Positions 23,178 through 35,500 of a DNA stretch of 64,000 nt are shown here, one piece after another. Source of the DNA: Eupeodes corollae (taxonomy: Eukaryota; Arthropoda; Insecta; Diptera; Syrphidae); NCBI RefSeq assembly GCF_945859685.1, contig NC_079147.1:67920946-67984945 (forward strand), given 5' to 3'. The notes under the pieces are model-generated. The model searched no databases and was not told the DNA's origin. It worked only from the letters and a program-made list of their open reading frames with translations. The number at the start of each line of letters is the position of its first letter. Position 1 is the first letter of the stretch. The position numbers and the translations under genes were made by a program.

Positions 23178-24970
23178 GTAAGTTTTTGTTTTTTCAATGT
23201 TGTTATTATTGTAATGTGAAAGTTTGTGTGAGAGTGTGGGTGTTTGAACGTGTGAAATGTTTAAAATTTCAAAAACTATATTTATGTTAATTTGAAATAC
23301 TTTTTTTTTAAAAGTAAACAATGAAGCTCATCGCAGTTCAGTGGAATAGTTTCGAAGGGCGTTATTATGTGTGTGGATTGTTTGTATAACGCTTATTGCT
23401 TTATTATACAAAAACCTATTGATATGTCCTTTGAAATATTTGATATTATTCTGACAACGTTAATTAAATCATAACGAATTTTTAATTATGCCAACACACA
23501 TATTTTTGTTTGTTGTTAGAAATTACACGTGCAACGCAACTTTTTTATAAATGAATTGTAGAACTTTCGATAATATTTGTTTTAATTTTCAAGGATAAAT
23601 TTGTTTTTATAGGTTTTGTTTGTTTTAAATAAATTTGTTTTCTATTTTGTAGGTTAGGTTACATACATGTTATTTATTTATGTTTCAGTAACAAAATTTA
23701 TTGAAATATTTCGATATTAAAATGAAAGTAGTAGGACAAAAAATGTCAAAAAGTCTTATTCCATTTTAGGATACATTTTTTAATAGTTAGTACCTAAAGT
23801 TGTTAACTAATAAAATAAAAATAAAACTGTTTTGGATTAATTCATTTGATAAGAAAGTGTTTATGTGACAATTAAATGGATGGATCTAAGGTAATAATAG
23901 AATTATTCTTTTTGTTTTAATTTATTGACTTTGAAAGGAAGAATCAAAGGCATATTTAGGACACTTAAGTTTGGATTTAGATCAATTTTTTGTAAATATG
24001 AACTTAAATATTTAGAAGAATTTTACTGATTCTATGCAGACTGAGAATGACATTTTTATCTCCAAATAAAAAAAAAATGCTTTAAGCAACATTAGATAGA
24101 ATTTTCAAGTGTTGGTTTTTGAGTTTAAATGAACTCAAAAACGAATACAAATAAAGTTGTTCATTATTTCGTCTGATTTATGGGTAAAAGTGTAAATGTG
24201 TTTTAGGAGCTTTATTCTAGGATACAATTAATGATTTTAATGTGTACTTAATAAATTAAATTTAAACCAAATTACATATTTAAGGTACACTTAGGTTTTA
24301 AAAATAGGGTTACATACACTTACTTTTTTGTATGTGTCTAGTTCTAAGGCTTTGGTTGAGGTTAAAATACTTTTTAGTAAATGACAAATTTTTGAAGAGG
24401 TTTATTTAACTAACAGGCAAACTTTTCTTGAAATTTGTTTTCCTATTTAACTATTTCAACACACATTAAAAATCAATAAGTTTAGTTTATTATTGTTAAA
24501 TGTAAACCAAAAGTGTGTTTTTTTTTGGAATTGGTATACTTAAAAACTTTAAAAAGTTTATATTGAAGTAGAGTGAGCATAGTTTGTTCTAGGTACATAC
24601 TGTCAATACTACTGAATTATATTTTAAAAAGATATTTTAAGAGCATATAATATGTACATAATTAACTGATGGTATCAGAAGTCAATCATAATTTTTTGTT
24701 TGTTGTTTATATTAGATAATAACTAGATAGTAACTTTAATATTCGTTAGAAAAAGAAATTGGAATTTATTATAAAATGGTTTTTGGTAGTTGCAGTTCAT
24801 GTTTTATAGAGAAAGGGTTCATATCTAACTCAAAAACTCCATCACTTTTTTAAGAAATTCAGTGTTGAAAATTTGTATTATGAAAATTAAAATTTTTTTT
24901 TTTTAAATTATTTGAGAATTGCAATTTGCAATTTGTAGGCAACAAGCTTTTAAACTAAACTAATATTTTT
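23178..24970 (+). other. Probable start of a long first intron
   Basis: AT-rich non-coding sequence from the GTAAGT donor up to repeat R3. No transposon motif, acceptor-plus-exon combination or RNA gene could be supported. The intronic status depends entirely on the exon call at 23105-23177. Confidence 0.45.
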
Positions 24971-26435
24971 AACTTCCCATAGAAAGTTATGGTTATCGGT
25001 CCGATTTGTTGAATTGAAAATTTTGACATTTCTCGAAGCTTCGAGGTCCCTTGAGTGGAAATTAAATATTTTTAGAGAGATTTCTTAAGTTGCGTGTGTA
25101 CATTCGGGAAGTATCATCCATAGCTCAAGAACCAGCACAGATATAGACTTCAAATAAATTTTGGTCCACAAATATAAAGCAGAAAGACGCAGGACAGCTC
25201 TCTTTTTTTTAACATAGCAGTTTAAAAAAACGTTAACATTTTGGTAAACCTTAAATATCTCACGAACCAACAACGCTAAAGACTTAAATCAATATTTATA
25301 TTGTGTATTATAACAAAACCCTAAACAAGTATATTTTTGGAAAAAAAATATTTGTCAACCCAAAAACGAACAAAAAATGATTTTATCTCCAATATAATTT
25401 AATGGAACGAAAAATAAAGTTTTTAGTATCTGGTAAAATTTTGAGAAAAACCGAATGGACAATTTTGTTTACAAAAAATAAAAACCTTAAAAAAATAAAT
25501 AATAGTTGGTAAGACTTGAATTTCGACTCAAATATTTTTTCAAAACTTTGATATATTGGCTTGAAACTAAATTTTATTAAATAATATTTTTGTCAACATT
25601 CATGAGCATTTTGAGAAAAATCGGATTGACAGTTTTTTTTTACAAAAAATAGAATCCTTCAAAAAATAAATAAAAGCCCGTAAGCGCTTAGATATCTTTT
25701 TAAAAATTCAATATTATCGCTTTAAATTAATTTTGTCTCATAGTTAACAACCAACATTTGGTAAAATTATTAGAACAATGCAATTTATAATTTTTTAACA
25801 AAAAAATAGAAAAGTACAAAAAATCTATAAAAATTCGTAAAAATTGTTTTTTTTTGGCTTAAATATCTTTTCAAAAATTTGAGATATTTGTTTAAAATTA
25901 TTTTTATTTTATTAAAAATATTGTTTTTAACATTCTGTAGAATTTTTAGAGAAATAAAATTGACAGTTTTCTTACAAAAAATAGAAACCTAAACAAAAAA
26001 ATAGAAAATAGAATTGACAGTTTTCTTACAAATAATAGAAACCTAAAAAAAACAACACAAAAACTTGGTAAACATTTACTTTCGGCTCAAATATCTTCTA
26101 AAAAATTAAAAATATTGGTTTCAAACTTATTTTATCTCGCAAAATATATTGTTTTCGATATTTTTGTTTATAAATAAATATAGCATTTGTTCATATAAAA
26201 AATATAAAACTTCAATGAAATTCTACTAGAATTGGTAAAAGTTGGTTTCGACTAAAAATCTCGTTAAGAAAAATAGATTTTGAAATCAACCTATTTCATT
26301 ATATGGAAAATATTGTTGGTAATTTTAAAATGTATTTATTTTTTTTAACGAAACATGAAAAAGTCTAAACTTTTAAACTATACAAAAATCTACAGATGGG
26401 AAGTTATCAGTTTATGTCACATCCTAGCCTTGTTG
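24971..26435 (+). repeat. Repeat R, copy 3, uninterrupted
   Basis: It starts with the head aacttcccatagaaagttat and has the CG-poor equivalent of the middle (catccatagctcaagaacca). The chain of monomers carries gaatggacaattttg, ggattgacagttttt and aaattgacagttttc words. The tail reads gggaagttatcag, then catcctagcc at about 26400-26432. The monomers are more diverged than in R2 and R5, and a short segment is repeated near 25940-26040. No coding capacity is seen apart from the antisense match of the head to an RT C-terminus. Confidence 0.8.
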
Positions 26436-27699
26436 TTCCTTGTCCTTAAAAATAAACGGACCATTATCTAACAAAAGGAACTAAAAAATACCTGACGTAT
26501 AATATTGTGCACACAATTTATTATTTGATAGGCAAGCACTATAAGCCTCTTAAATATTTATTTTGATTAGTAAAATTACTCATCCTTATTAGTTACACAT
26601 TATAAAAATTGAAAACAAAATCACGAAATTAAAAAAAAACTATGTATTTGTTTCGAAAACAAAATTGAATTCATTTGAATTAAAATCGAATAATTATTTA
26701 AAAATCAATAACCATCATCATCTAATTCCCTTATCAACTGTTCCAATATCAAAAATGTTCACTTGGGCGTATGAGTAACTTAGATTTAATTTTTTTTACA
26801 ATAAAATTAAATTTGAAATTATGTGTGTATATGTCCATGAAGTTCAATTTTTGTTTGCTACCTAACTACCAATACGTTTTATGTTTAATGGTTACAGCTT
26901 TATTATTTTTAAAGCCCTATTTAAATTTAATAAGAAATAGAAACAACTAAACACCTTGGGTAGACTTAAGATGCTTTGATTTGTTTAAACTTACGTAATA
27001 AAACATTAGTTATGTTATTGTAGTTTACATAAATAAACAGCATTACATTTAATTTGAGAACAATTTTACATTGTGTAAACTAGTTTTAATGAAAAACACT
27101 ATAAAATAGTATACGGTTTGAAAATAATAGTTATGTGTTTGACTATGTTTTGTTTCTCTTTAAGTATGCCTTGAACTTCAAAACTTCCTTGGAAAGATTT
27201 AGATTGAAGTTAAGGGCTATTTACAACCAAGTTATAAACAAATCAATATTATTATGACTTAAAAAAAAGAAGCTGTGGTGCAACCAACACTCGTAATTTT
27301 ATATCCCGGCTCTCATTTGCCTATATTACAACTTCAACAAAATGTTTATAAGAATACTAGGGTAAGATAAATCGTTGTTTTCCTAATAATTGTTGTTGTT
27401 TTGTAAGGTTTTCGTGTTTTTTTTAAAAAGTTGTCAGTTTAATTTTTATAAAAGACTAATTTAAAAATACCAACAATATTTTGCAAATGATGAAATAGTT
27501 TTAGTATCATTTCTGGACTTTTTTCATTTCTTTTATAAACAAATATAAATTTGATTTATTTGCAAACAATACCTTACGTTAACAACAAAATTTATCACAA
27601 TCATTTTGAAGTCGATACCTTCATTTATTTACGAGATATCGAGAACTGACCATCAAATTTTAATACTTTTGCGTACTGTAAATTTAATTTTGTATTTTA
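26436..27699. other. AT-rich stretch, nothing recognised
   Basis: About 1.26 kb of AT-rich sequence between R3 and R4. No transposon motifs, terminal repeats or plausible exons were seen. Confidence 0.5.
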
Positions 27700-28390
27700 T
27701 ACATTTTTTTACTGACTGTAGAAATAAATATTTTCTCTAAGATGAAATTAGTTTTAAGTCAATATTTTTAATTTTTACAAAGATATTTTAGTTGAAAATC
27801 TATTTTTACCAAATTTTAGAAATATTTTGTTCTTAGGTTTTTAGCTTTTAAAAAAAAAACTGTCAATTCAATTTTCTTCAAATTTGACCACATGTCAAAA
27901 ACGTTATTCTTCGTTGCAAGATTAAATCATTTTTGGTTCCTGAAATATTTGACAATTATTTTTCACAATTTTTTTTACATATGTATTTATAAAAAAAACA
28001 TTAATTAATTTAATTTTTTAAATTTATGTCATTTGGCATCACGTCACAATATATAGAATTGAATTTATTTCGCTTGTGTTATTGGGTCATAAAATATTTT
28101 GGGTAAACCAAAACTTGCTATGCTGCCCACTCAATTTTTTAAAGTCCTTTCAGCATTTTTCCACTTTATTATCTGTTTAACATTTTAAGTCGATATCTTT
28201 ACTGGTTTTTGAGATATGGATGACGAAAAAACCATCATAAATGTACGGACTCCTGGAACTACGGACACACACACGCACCATCTCTCTAAAAATCATTTAT
28301 TTAGAATCTAGGGACTTTAAGGTGTCGAGAAATGTCAACATTTTCAATTCGACAAATCAAACCAATTACAAAAACTTCCTATGAGAGGTT
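27700..28390 (-). repeat. Repeat R, copy 4, reverse orientation, tail missing
   Basis: Read on the minus strand it begins with the R head at about 28390 (the complement reads acaaaaacttcctatgagag). It passes the middle words at 28170-28260 and keeps little more than one monomer at about 27740-27900 (aaaactgtcaattcaatttt on the + strand). The conserved tail with gtgtgggtcgcat is absent, so the copy is truncated at the left. Confidence 0.7.
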
Positions 28391-29138
28391 GATAAAAATT
28401 AATTAAAAAGTGACCAAGTCCTTTCCAACAAAAAATAGGACATCTTTAATGCCCAATTGCATAAACAACTTTTATACATTTAAAAGGATTTTAAACTTTT
28501 AAATGGGATATTTTGGTTTCACCAAGCGTTTTTAAAGTAAACAAGCTTTTAAACACCTTTTGAAACTAAATGCCCGTTCTGGCTTATTAAATTGAAAGTC
28601 TTATTAAAAAATGAATATGGCAGATTAACAGCTGATGTAATGTTTTGTACAATTTGTATTTTCAATATTTGGAGATACAGAGCGAATAGATTAACAAATT
28701 GAACTTTGTATTACTATTTATTATATGATTTTTATGATTTGAATTTTTAATTAAGATATTAGATTGGGAAACTTTATCTGACGAAAAAGAATATCATAAG
28801 TTTATCATAAGACACACGATTCCTCAAACGGTTGTTTTTGATTTTGAAGAACAAAAATATAAAAATAAAATGAAATAAATAGTGATATTCTGTATTCAAT
28901 TTACAAAGAAATGAATGTTTAGAAAAAGTTTTATCCGAGTCTTTTGAGAATACACAGAAAAAAAGGTGTGATTAAATTACAATAATAAAAACAAAATTAC
29001 TTTGTTACAAAAAATCAAAAACATTTCATAGAGAAAATAAAGAACACATCATGAAACTAAATCAGAGTACCAGACATAATTAATTCCAAGTTTGAATAAT
29101 CAAAATCTTAAACCCATAGTTTTAAATAACTTGCAAAC
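28391..29138. other. AT-rich stretch, nothing recognised
   Basis: Short AT-rich sequence between R4 and the MITE. No open frame or repeat similarity worth recording. Confidence 0.5.
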
Positions 29139-29141
29139 ATA

Positions 29142-29572
29142 AGCCTAGTACGCTGCTGATGCGAAACGAAATTTTTCGGTGGTCTCCAAGTGTAGAGCGA
29201 AATTAAAACGAAAACCACAACGGAAAAATATTTGTGTATATATTATATATACATACATATATATATTAAAATGAAAAACACCGAAAGTCACTAGTAAACA
29301 ATTTTCAATTTTGATTTGTAAACAATTTTTTCCAATAAATAAATTAAACGTCAAAATTTCGCAAGCAATTAATATACCGGGCAATTAAATTGAGAACGAA
29401 AAGAGTGGAGAATTGTACTAAAAAATCTAGTACAGCTATCCACTAAAATGACACATTTCGTTGTTCAGCAGCGTACTGAAAAACGAAAAGCACAGCGAAA
29501 TTTTTCGTTTATGATTTCGTCATGTCATTTTTGTATGGGAAATTTCGTTTCGCATCAGCAGCGTACTAGGCT
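29142..29572. mobile_element. MITE with 33-bp perfect terminal inverted repeats
   Basis: Bases 29142-29174 begin agcctagtacgctgctgatg. They are the exact reverse complement of 29540-29572, 33 of 33 by eye. The flanking bases are ata on both sides (29139-29141 and 29573-29575), a possible 3-bp target duplication. The 431-bp element contains further internal variants of its end: cagcagcgtactgaaaaacg at about 29468 and cgaaatttttcg words. No transposase is encoded, so it would be moved in trans. Perfect repeats suggest recent arrival compared with its decayed neighbours. The superfamily is not determined; the short duplication and TIR length would fit several DNA-transposon groups. Confidence 0.85.
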
Positions 29573-29649
29573 ATAGCAGGAGCTGTAAATGTTCTTAAAG
29601 AAAGTTTATTCTTGTTAAATAACCGAAACGATGAAATACAATACAAATT

Positions 29650-30720
29650 TTAAAACGCATTTGCACGGAGTGTGGGTACGGTTAAGATGTTTGAAGCGTT
29701 TCCACGTAAACTACAATTTGAAATTAAACGAAAATTAATATTACCAGACTTCATAAAAAGGAATTTAAGCACTTTATAACAATAAAAATGACAAATATTT
29801 TCACAAAAAAGAAGAAAACTAGGATATTTACTTGGGTTACGGCAAGTTTTCTTACTAACATATTTTTGCAAAACCCCACCCCAACAAACAATTCCATATT
29901 GTAGCTTAGACTGGAAAATACCATAGTAAATGGTTTTTAAAAGCTCAGTTGAAACTAAGTTTTGCAAAAAGTAAAAGTTGCTCATTATACACCAGAAGTA
30001 CTTTCCCAAGTTATCCGTGTGAATTGAGAATTTCATTTTGGAATCAATTACAAGGCCTAAGAATTTTGGACACACAGTTTTGGTTAGTATAAATTAGATA
30101 AGTGTTGGTCCTGGTTAAAAAGTTACAGTTAGGATGCTTAAACTTTTAACATTCTGGGACAAGGTACTGAAAATCAACTTCAAACCAAAATATGCACCGA
30201 AAACCATATTCTCAATAACTTAAGGTCCCCATATTATTTCTGAGACCAAATCCAATCGACTATTAGTGTTATAAGAAAAACCAACATCATCCAAAAACGC
30301 AGTTGGTTTACCTCTGAAATCAAAAGTAAACAGAGAGTTTATATACACTAGGAATAAAATTGGTCCCAAAACAGAACATTTGGGAACACCGAGATTGAGA
30401 AACACAGGTTTGCTTCTGATCTCATCCAACTTCATTCTCTGACATCTATTTTCAAGGTAAGATCCAAACCACTTTAACATAAAACCACGGAATCCAGCTT
30501 TTTCTAATTTTCGCAGTAAGATTTTATGGTTAACCAATAACCATATCAAAAGCCTTTGTTATATCAATGAATAAAGCAGCTATGCACTTTTTTTGATCTT
30601 AATTAAACATTATTTGGTCTGTAATAACGCTTCTTCAGTTGATCTTCCCTGTTGAAACCCAAATTGGACAGGATTTAAAAAATATTGTTTTGTTCAAAAA
30701 GCTTACCATAATTGTTTTTA
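29650..30720 (-). pseudogene. Non-LTR retrotransposon D2: 5'-truncated reverse transcriptase
   Basis: Minus strand. At about 30560-30600 CIAALFIDITKAFDMV gives the first catalytic palm motif. At 30220-30549 come NHKILLRKLEKAGFRGFMLK then WFGSYLENR and GVPKCSVLGPILFLVYIN; PK replaces the usual PQ. The catalytic box reads AFLDDVGF, with the second residue changed and both aspartates kept. At 29650-30075 follow KFLGLVIDSKMKFSIHTDNL and YYGIFQSKLQYGIVCWGG. The same words occur in D1 (KWFESYLKNRMQ, YYGIFHSKLEYGICCWGG), so this is the same family. The endonuclease and RT fingers are largely lost. The C-terminus ends LTVPTLRANAF and lacks the R-derived end seen in D1. Confidence 0.8.
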
Positions 30721-30994
30721 TAACTTAATATTTAAATATCTTATTAAAGAAGTTTACACTGTTGTATTTTAGGACTCTTATCATTCAAATAAACATATAA
30801 TGCTTCCTCAATTTTCTTACACAATTCGCTCAATAGAAAGTACAATTTGGTTTTATTTTTACAGGGTTGTGAAGAGAATTCTATTTAAAAAAAAATTGTT
30901 CTTGAAATTTCCGATTTTAAGCTTGGTGAAACTGAATAAATTTAAAGGTCTGATAAAATTTAAAAAGCTTTTAGATAAAAGTGCTTTAAGTATT

Positions 30995-32512
30995 AACTTC
31001 CCATAGCAAGTTATGGTAATGGGTCCGATTTGTCAAATTGAAAATTTTGTCATTTCTCGACGTTTCAAGGTCCCTAGAGTCGAAACAAAAGATTTTTAGA
31101 AAGATGTCTGTGCGTGCGTGTGTACGCACGTTCGTACTTCCCGTACGTCCGTGCTTTCGCGACGTTTTTTTCGTTGTCCATACCTCAAGAACCAGAAGAG
31201 ATATCGATTTCAAATAAATTTTGTTATACCGGTAAAAAGGCAGAAAGATGCAGAAAGGGCTCTCAAGAAAATTTTGGTGAGCCCTAAATATTTTACGAAC
31301 CAAAAACGCTAGAGACTTGAATTAAATTTTATATAGTATATTATAACGTCATTTCAAAGAAGTAAATTTTTTAAAAAAAAATTCCATCTAACGTTTTTTT
31401 TTTTTATAAATCGAAAAAACTAAAAAAAAATTTGTCACCTCCAAAATTTTACGACTAAAATATGATTTCGTCTCCAAAACAATTTTGCGCAACGACGAAT
31501 AATGTTTTTGACATCTGATAAATTTTGAGAAAAATCGAATTGACAGTTTTTTTACAAAAAAAGAAAAACCTACAAAAAAATTAATAAAAGTTGGTAAAAA
31601 TTGATTTTCGACTCAAATATCTTTTCAAAACTATGATATATTGGCTTTAATTTAATTTTATCTTTCATAAAATATTTTTGTCAACATTCAGTAAAATTTT
31701 GAAAAAAATCGAATTGACAGTTTTCTTATAAAAAATAAAAAACCGAAAAAAAATAAAAAAAAGTTGATAAAAAATGATTTCCGACTCAAATATCTTTTCA
31801 AAATTTTGAGATAATAACTTCTAACTAATTTTTACTTATAAGAAATATTGTTTTCAACATAAGGACAAATTTTGAGAAAATAGAATTGACAGTTTTTTTT
31901 CACAAAAAATAAAAATCTAAGAAAAAAATGTATAAAAGTTGCTAAACATTTATATTCGACTCAAATATCTTTTCAAAAATTATAGATATTGGCTTTAATT
32001 TACTTTTATCTTTCAAGAAATATTATTGTTAACATTCAATAAGATTTTGAACAAAATCGAATGTATAGTTTATGTACAAAAAAAATTAAAAACATAAAAA
32101 AAAATTAACAAAAGCAGTTAAAAATTTATTTTCGACTCAAATATCTTTTCAAAAATATGAAATATTGGCTTCGAACTAATTTTATCTTATAAGAAATACT
32201 TGTTTCAAAATTCGATAAAATTTTGAAAAAATCCAATTGACAGTTTTTTTTACAAAAAATAAAACAATACTAAAACTTGGTAAAAAATTACTTTCGACTC
32301 AAATAGCTTTTTAAAAATTAAAAATATTGGCTTCAAACTTAATTTATTTTATAGAAAATATTGTTTTCGATATTCAGTAATTTAAAAAAAAAAAATAGTA
32401 CGCAAACTTATTAAAAATTGATACAAATACATACAGACAGACTTTAAAGCAAGACAAATCGACAGACGGTATTTGAAGTTATCAGTGTGGGTCGCATACC
32501 AGCATCTTTTTT
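30995..32512 (+). repeat. Repeat R, copy 5, the best full-length copy
   Basis: It starts with the head aacttcccatagcaagtta at 30995, followed by ggtccgatttgtcaaattg and a CG-rich block with gtgcgtgcgtgtgtacgcac and ttcgtacttcccgtacgtcc. Then come cctcaagaaccagaagagat and ggcagaaagatgcagaaagg. Monomer marker words (tcgaattgacag and variants) begin at 31535, 31709, 31881, 32057 and 32232, i.e. spacings of 174, 172, 176 and 175. The tail reads gaagttatcagtgtgggtcg at about 32475. The head and the CG-rich cgtccgt block recall DINE-1 elements of Drosophila in layout. The complement of the first ~75 bases reads as an open frame ending NLLWEVN. Confidence 0.85.
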
Positions 32513-35500
32513 GTTTATGAAATCGGACATAAGACTTTTAAATACAAAAATTAAGTAGAATAAAAAGAAAGCATATGCAATTTTGTAACCCTTAATACAA
32601 AATAACAAGTAATTAAAGGCTCTGATAGCATTACTGCCTCTGATGATATTTGAATCAATTTTTTTATTGGAGTTTAATAAATATTGGTTGTATGTAGCTC
32701 TGTAAATTATAAAGTGGATTAAAAGAACAAACCCCAAATGATGAAAAGAAAATACCGTAAATTTGTTTAAAGACACCAAGACACATTTTCTCTCAAAAAT
32801 CTAGATGCTAAATATCAATGAAGTTCTAAAAATCAAACTGAAAAATTATGTTTCCTAGAAACACGAAAAAACATATTATGGTGCACTCAGGCGTATACTT
32901 ACTTTTTTAATAAATATTTGCTCACGTTGCAATACTATCTTTTCATATTTAGTTTGCATATATTATATAATATGAACAGAATAGCAAATATTATACTTAT
33001 ATTTTTATTTCGAAGAATAAATATTTTTTTTCTTAAATATCTTTCAGTTGCTTCACAAAATGTTTCTCTATACCTGAATAATCCCCAAGGAAACTTTGAG
33101 AACCTTCCTTTCACTGTTAATTTTTAAATCTCATGACAATAATGCTTTTTCCCTCATACCCACTTTTAGGGAACCATTATTCTAGAGAAAACATATAAAA
33201 GGTAGAAAATTTGAAGAAAATTCTTTAAGGGTTTCACACACACAGACCAGATGTAGTCCATTATTTTTTTTCTCAAAGCTTGATATGAAATATTACGTAC
33301 ATTATATTGATTTTAATAGGATGTACCGTTTTCATACCATAAATACAAAATAAATGAAATAATAATCATTACGAATTTCTGAAGAAAATAATTAAAATTA
33401 AAATTAACTCGAATTCAGTGTTAAATATGGTCTTTCATTGTTGTTTTATAATAATTATTCTTCGACATAAGGATAATAATTATAAAACTGATTTATCGAA
33501 GAATAACAGCATTTATCTTTTAATTTAACTTTAGTAAGAATTCAATCTCAATTTCGACTTAAATTAATGTAATGTTAATGCATATTCATTAATAAACTGA
33601 TTAAATATTAATTAAATTTATGATTATTGAAAAAAATATAAATAATAATTTTATAGTGAAATATATTTTAACTGTTTTCGATGTTAAATGACTTAAATGT
33701 AAGTTTTCAAATAACAAACCATTGTTTCATAAAATATTAAAAAAAACTTGAGTAAATTTTGTCTCTTAAAAACACTTAATGTAATTGTTTAAAAGGACAA
33801 ACACAAACCTACTATAATTCACCTCATTCGGAAAAACATAGTTTTTAAAACGTAACTTATAAGTTCTCCAAATAAAACTCATCCTAATTTCAAAATCAAT
33901 AATTTAATCTTTATTCGGCCCTAATTTTCTCTAACAAAAGCTTTTATCCAAAAATTTAAGTCACATAAAGTTGGATCCTATTAAGCTGAAGCACGGAACG
34001 AAGATTCATTAGCAAAATATACAAATTCATCAACTGGATACGTACCTTTTGCAGCATCAGGTACATAAGTAAAAGTTTTTTAATTCCAGCTTTTTGAATG
34101 AGTTAATTTGAAGTTTTGCATTAAAATCTAGATTATGATAATTGTTTTAAAGGATATACACATCATCACAATCTGCTCTTTTAATGATTCTACGTTGCGT
34201 CGTTGTCGTCGTCATCGTTCTTTCATCAGGACGATTATGAGTAGGTAGAGCGGTACACTACATATTCTCTTGAATCCTTTTTTTTTTGTGTTTAGCCAAA
34301 AAAGTTTCCATTCATCATTATTTGGTTGGTGGAGAAAGTTTTGGTTTCATTGAAGGAGACGCGATAAATTTTCATTTCAGGACAAAATTATTATCCTTAA
34401 ATGCCAAGTCAGTATAGAATTAGGTATTTTTAGTGTGCTGCTTTTGCTCGCGAAACTTTGAGATATTAATTACGTGTACAACCACGTGGAACACTCTGTT
34501 GTCGAAGTTCACAATGTTCGTTGTTATGCCTATGTTCGTTGTTGGCTGATGATGGTAGGTTTTCCTTTGAATGTTGATGGAGATTTGGATGGGATGAGGA
34601 AGGACTGTGTGGGGACACATTGGAAAGGGAAGAAGTTTAATGATGAATATTCCAGCCGACCGACTGAGTTCGACGAAGAAAAGAAGGAGCAGAAATTGGG
34701 TGTAGTGTAGGGAGAGGGTGGCGTTGATATACCATCCTTGCAAGGATTCAAATACACAATATTGGATTGGTTCTATGCGATGATGAAGCGAGGGGGCATG
34801 GAAAAGAAAATGACCGTTATCGTGATTCAGAATCCAATCATTAATTAGTTGGTAATTAGAAGATACACGATGGGTTGAATTAATCATAACCCCTCCTCGT
34901 GCTACGTCAAACGCCCACCGAAATCTAACCGTAGGTTATTGCATTTGAGTAGCTTCATTACGTTTATTTTAATTATGTTATTAACATTGAAGGATGATGC
35001 CATGGAAAATCGAATACAAACTGGAATGGAATGGAATCTCTTGGGGTGATGAATATGGCTTGACTTATAGTCATTTCTTCACTCAACTCACTCTTTCATT
35101 CACCCCCACCTCTGCCGTTCTCGTCACCACCACCGCATATTTTGACGTTTTCTGTCGTCGTCAGTTATTCGTGGTGGTGCTGTTTGCGTAACGAAATTTT
35201 GCTGTCAGGATTAATGAAGTAAGCGTAATATTTCGGCAAATATGTATACAGGGAATCATGACAGAAACTAGGAGTTGGGAGATTATTATTCTGCCTTTAC
35301 ATACATATATATTCTCTTAACGCGAATGAACTATTGACGGTGGAGGGATGGAGAGATGGCAATTTATATAATCTGCCTTCCGGGAAGCATTATATTTTAA
35401 TTATTTAAAGCATCACTGGTACCAATGTAAATGTCTCAAAGGATTCCATCAAAGTTTCACTCTAGGCGGTATATATAGAATTTTTGAAGTTTTTAATTTT

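Noticed and set aside
29145..29384. 79-residue minus-strand frame
   Set aside because: It is entirely inside the MITE and begins in its inverted terminal repeat; no transposase motif.
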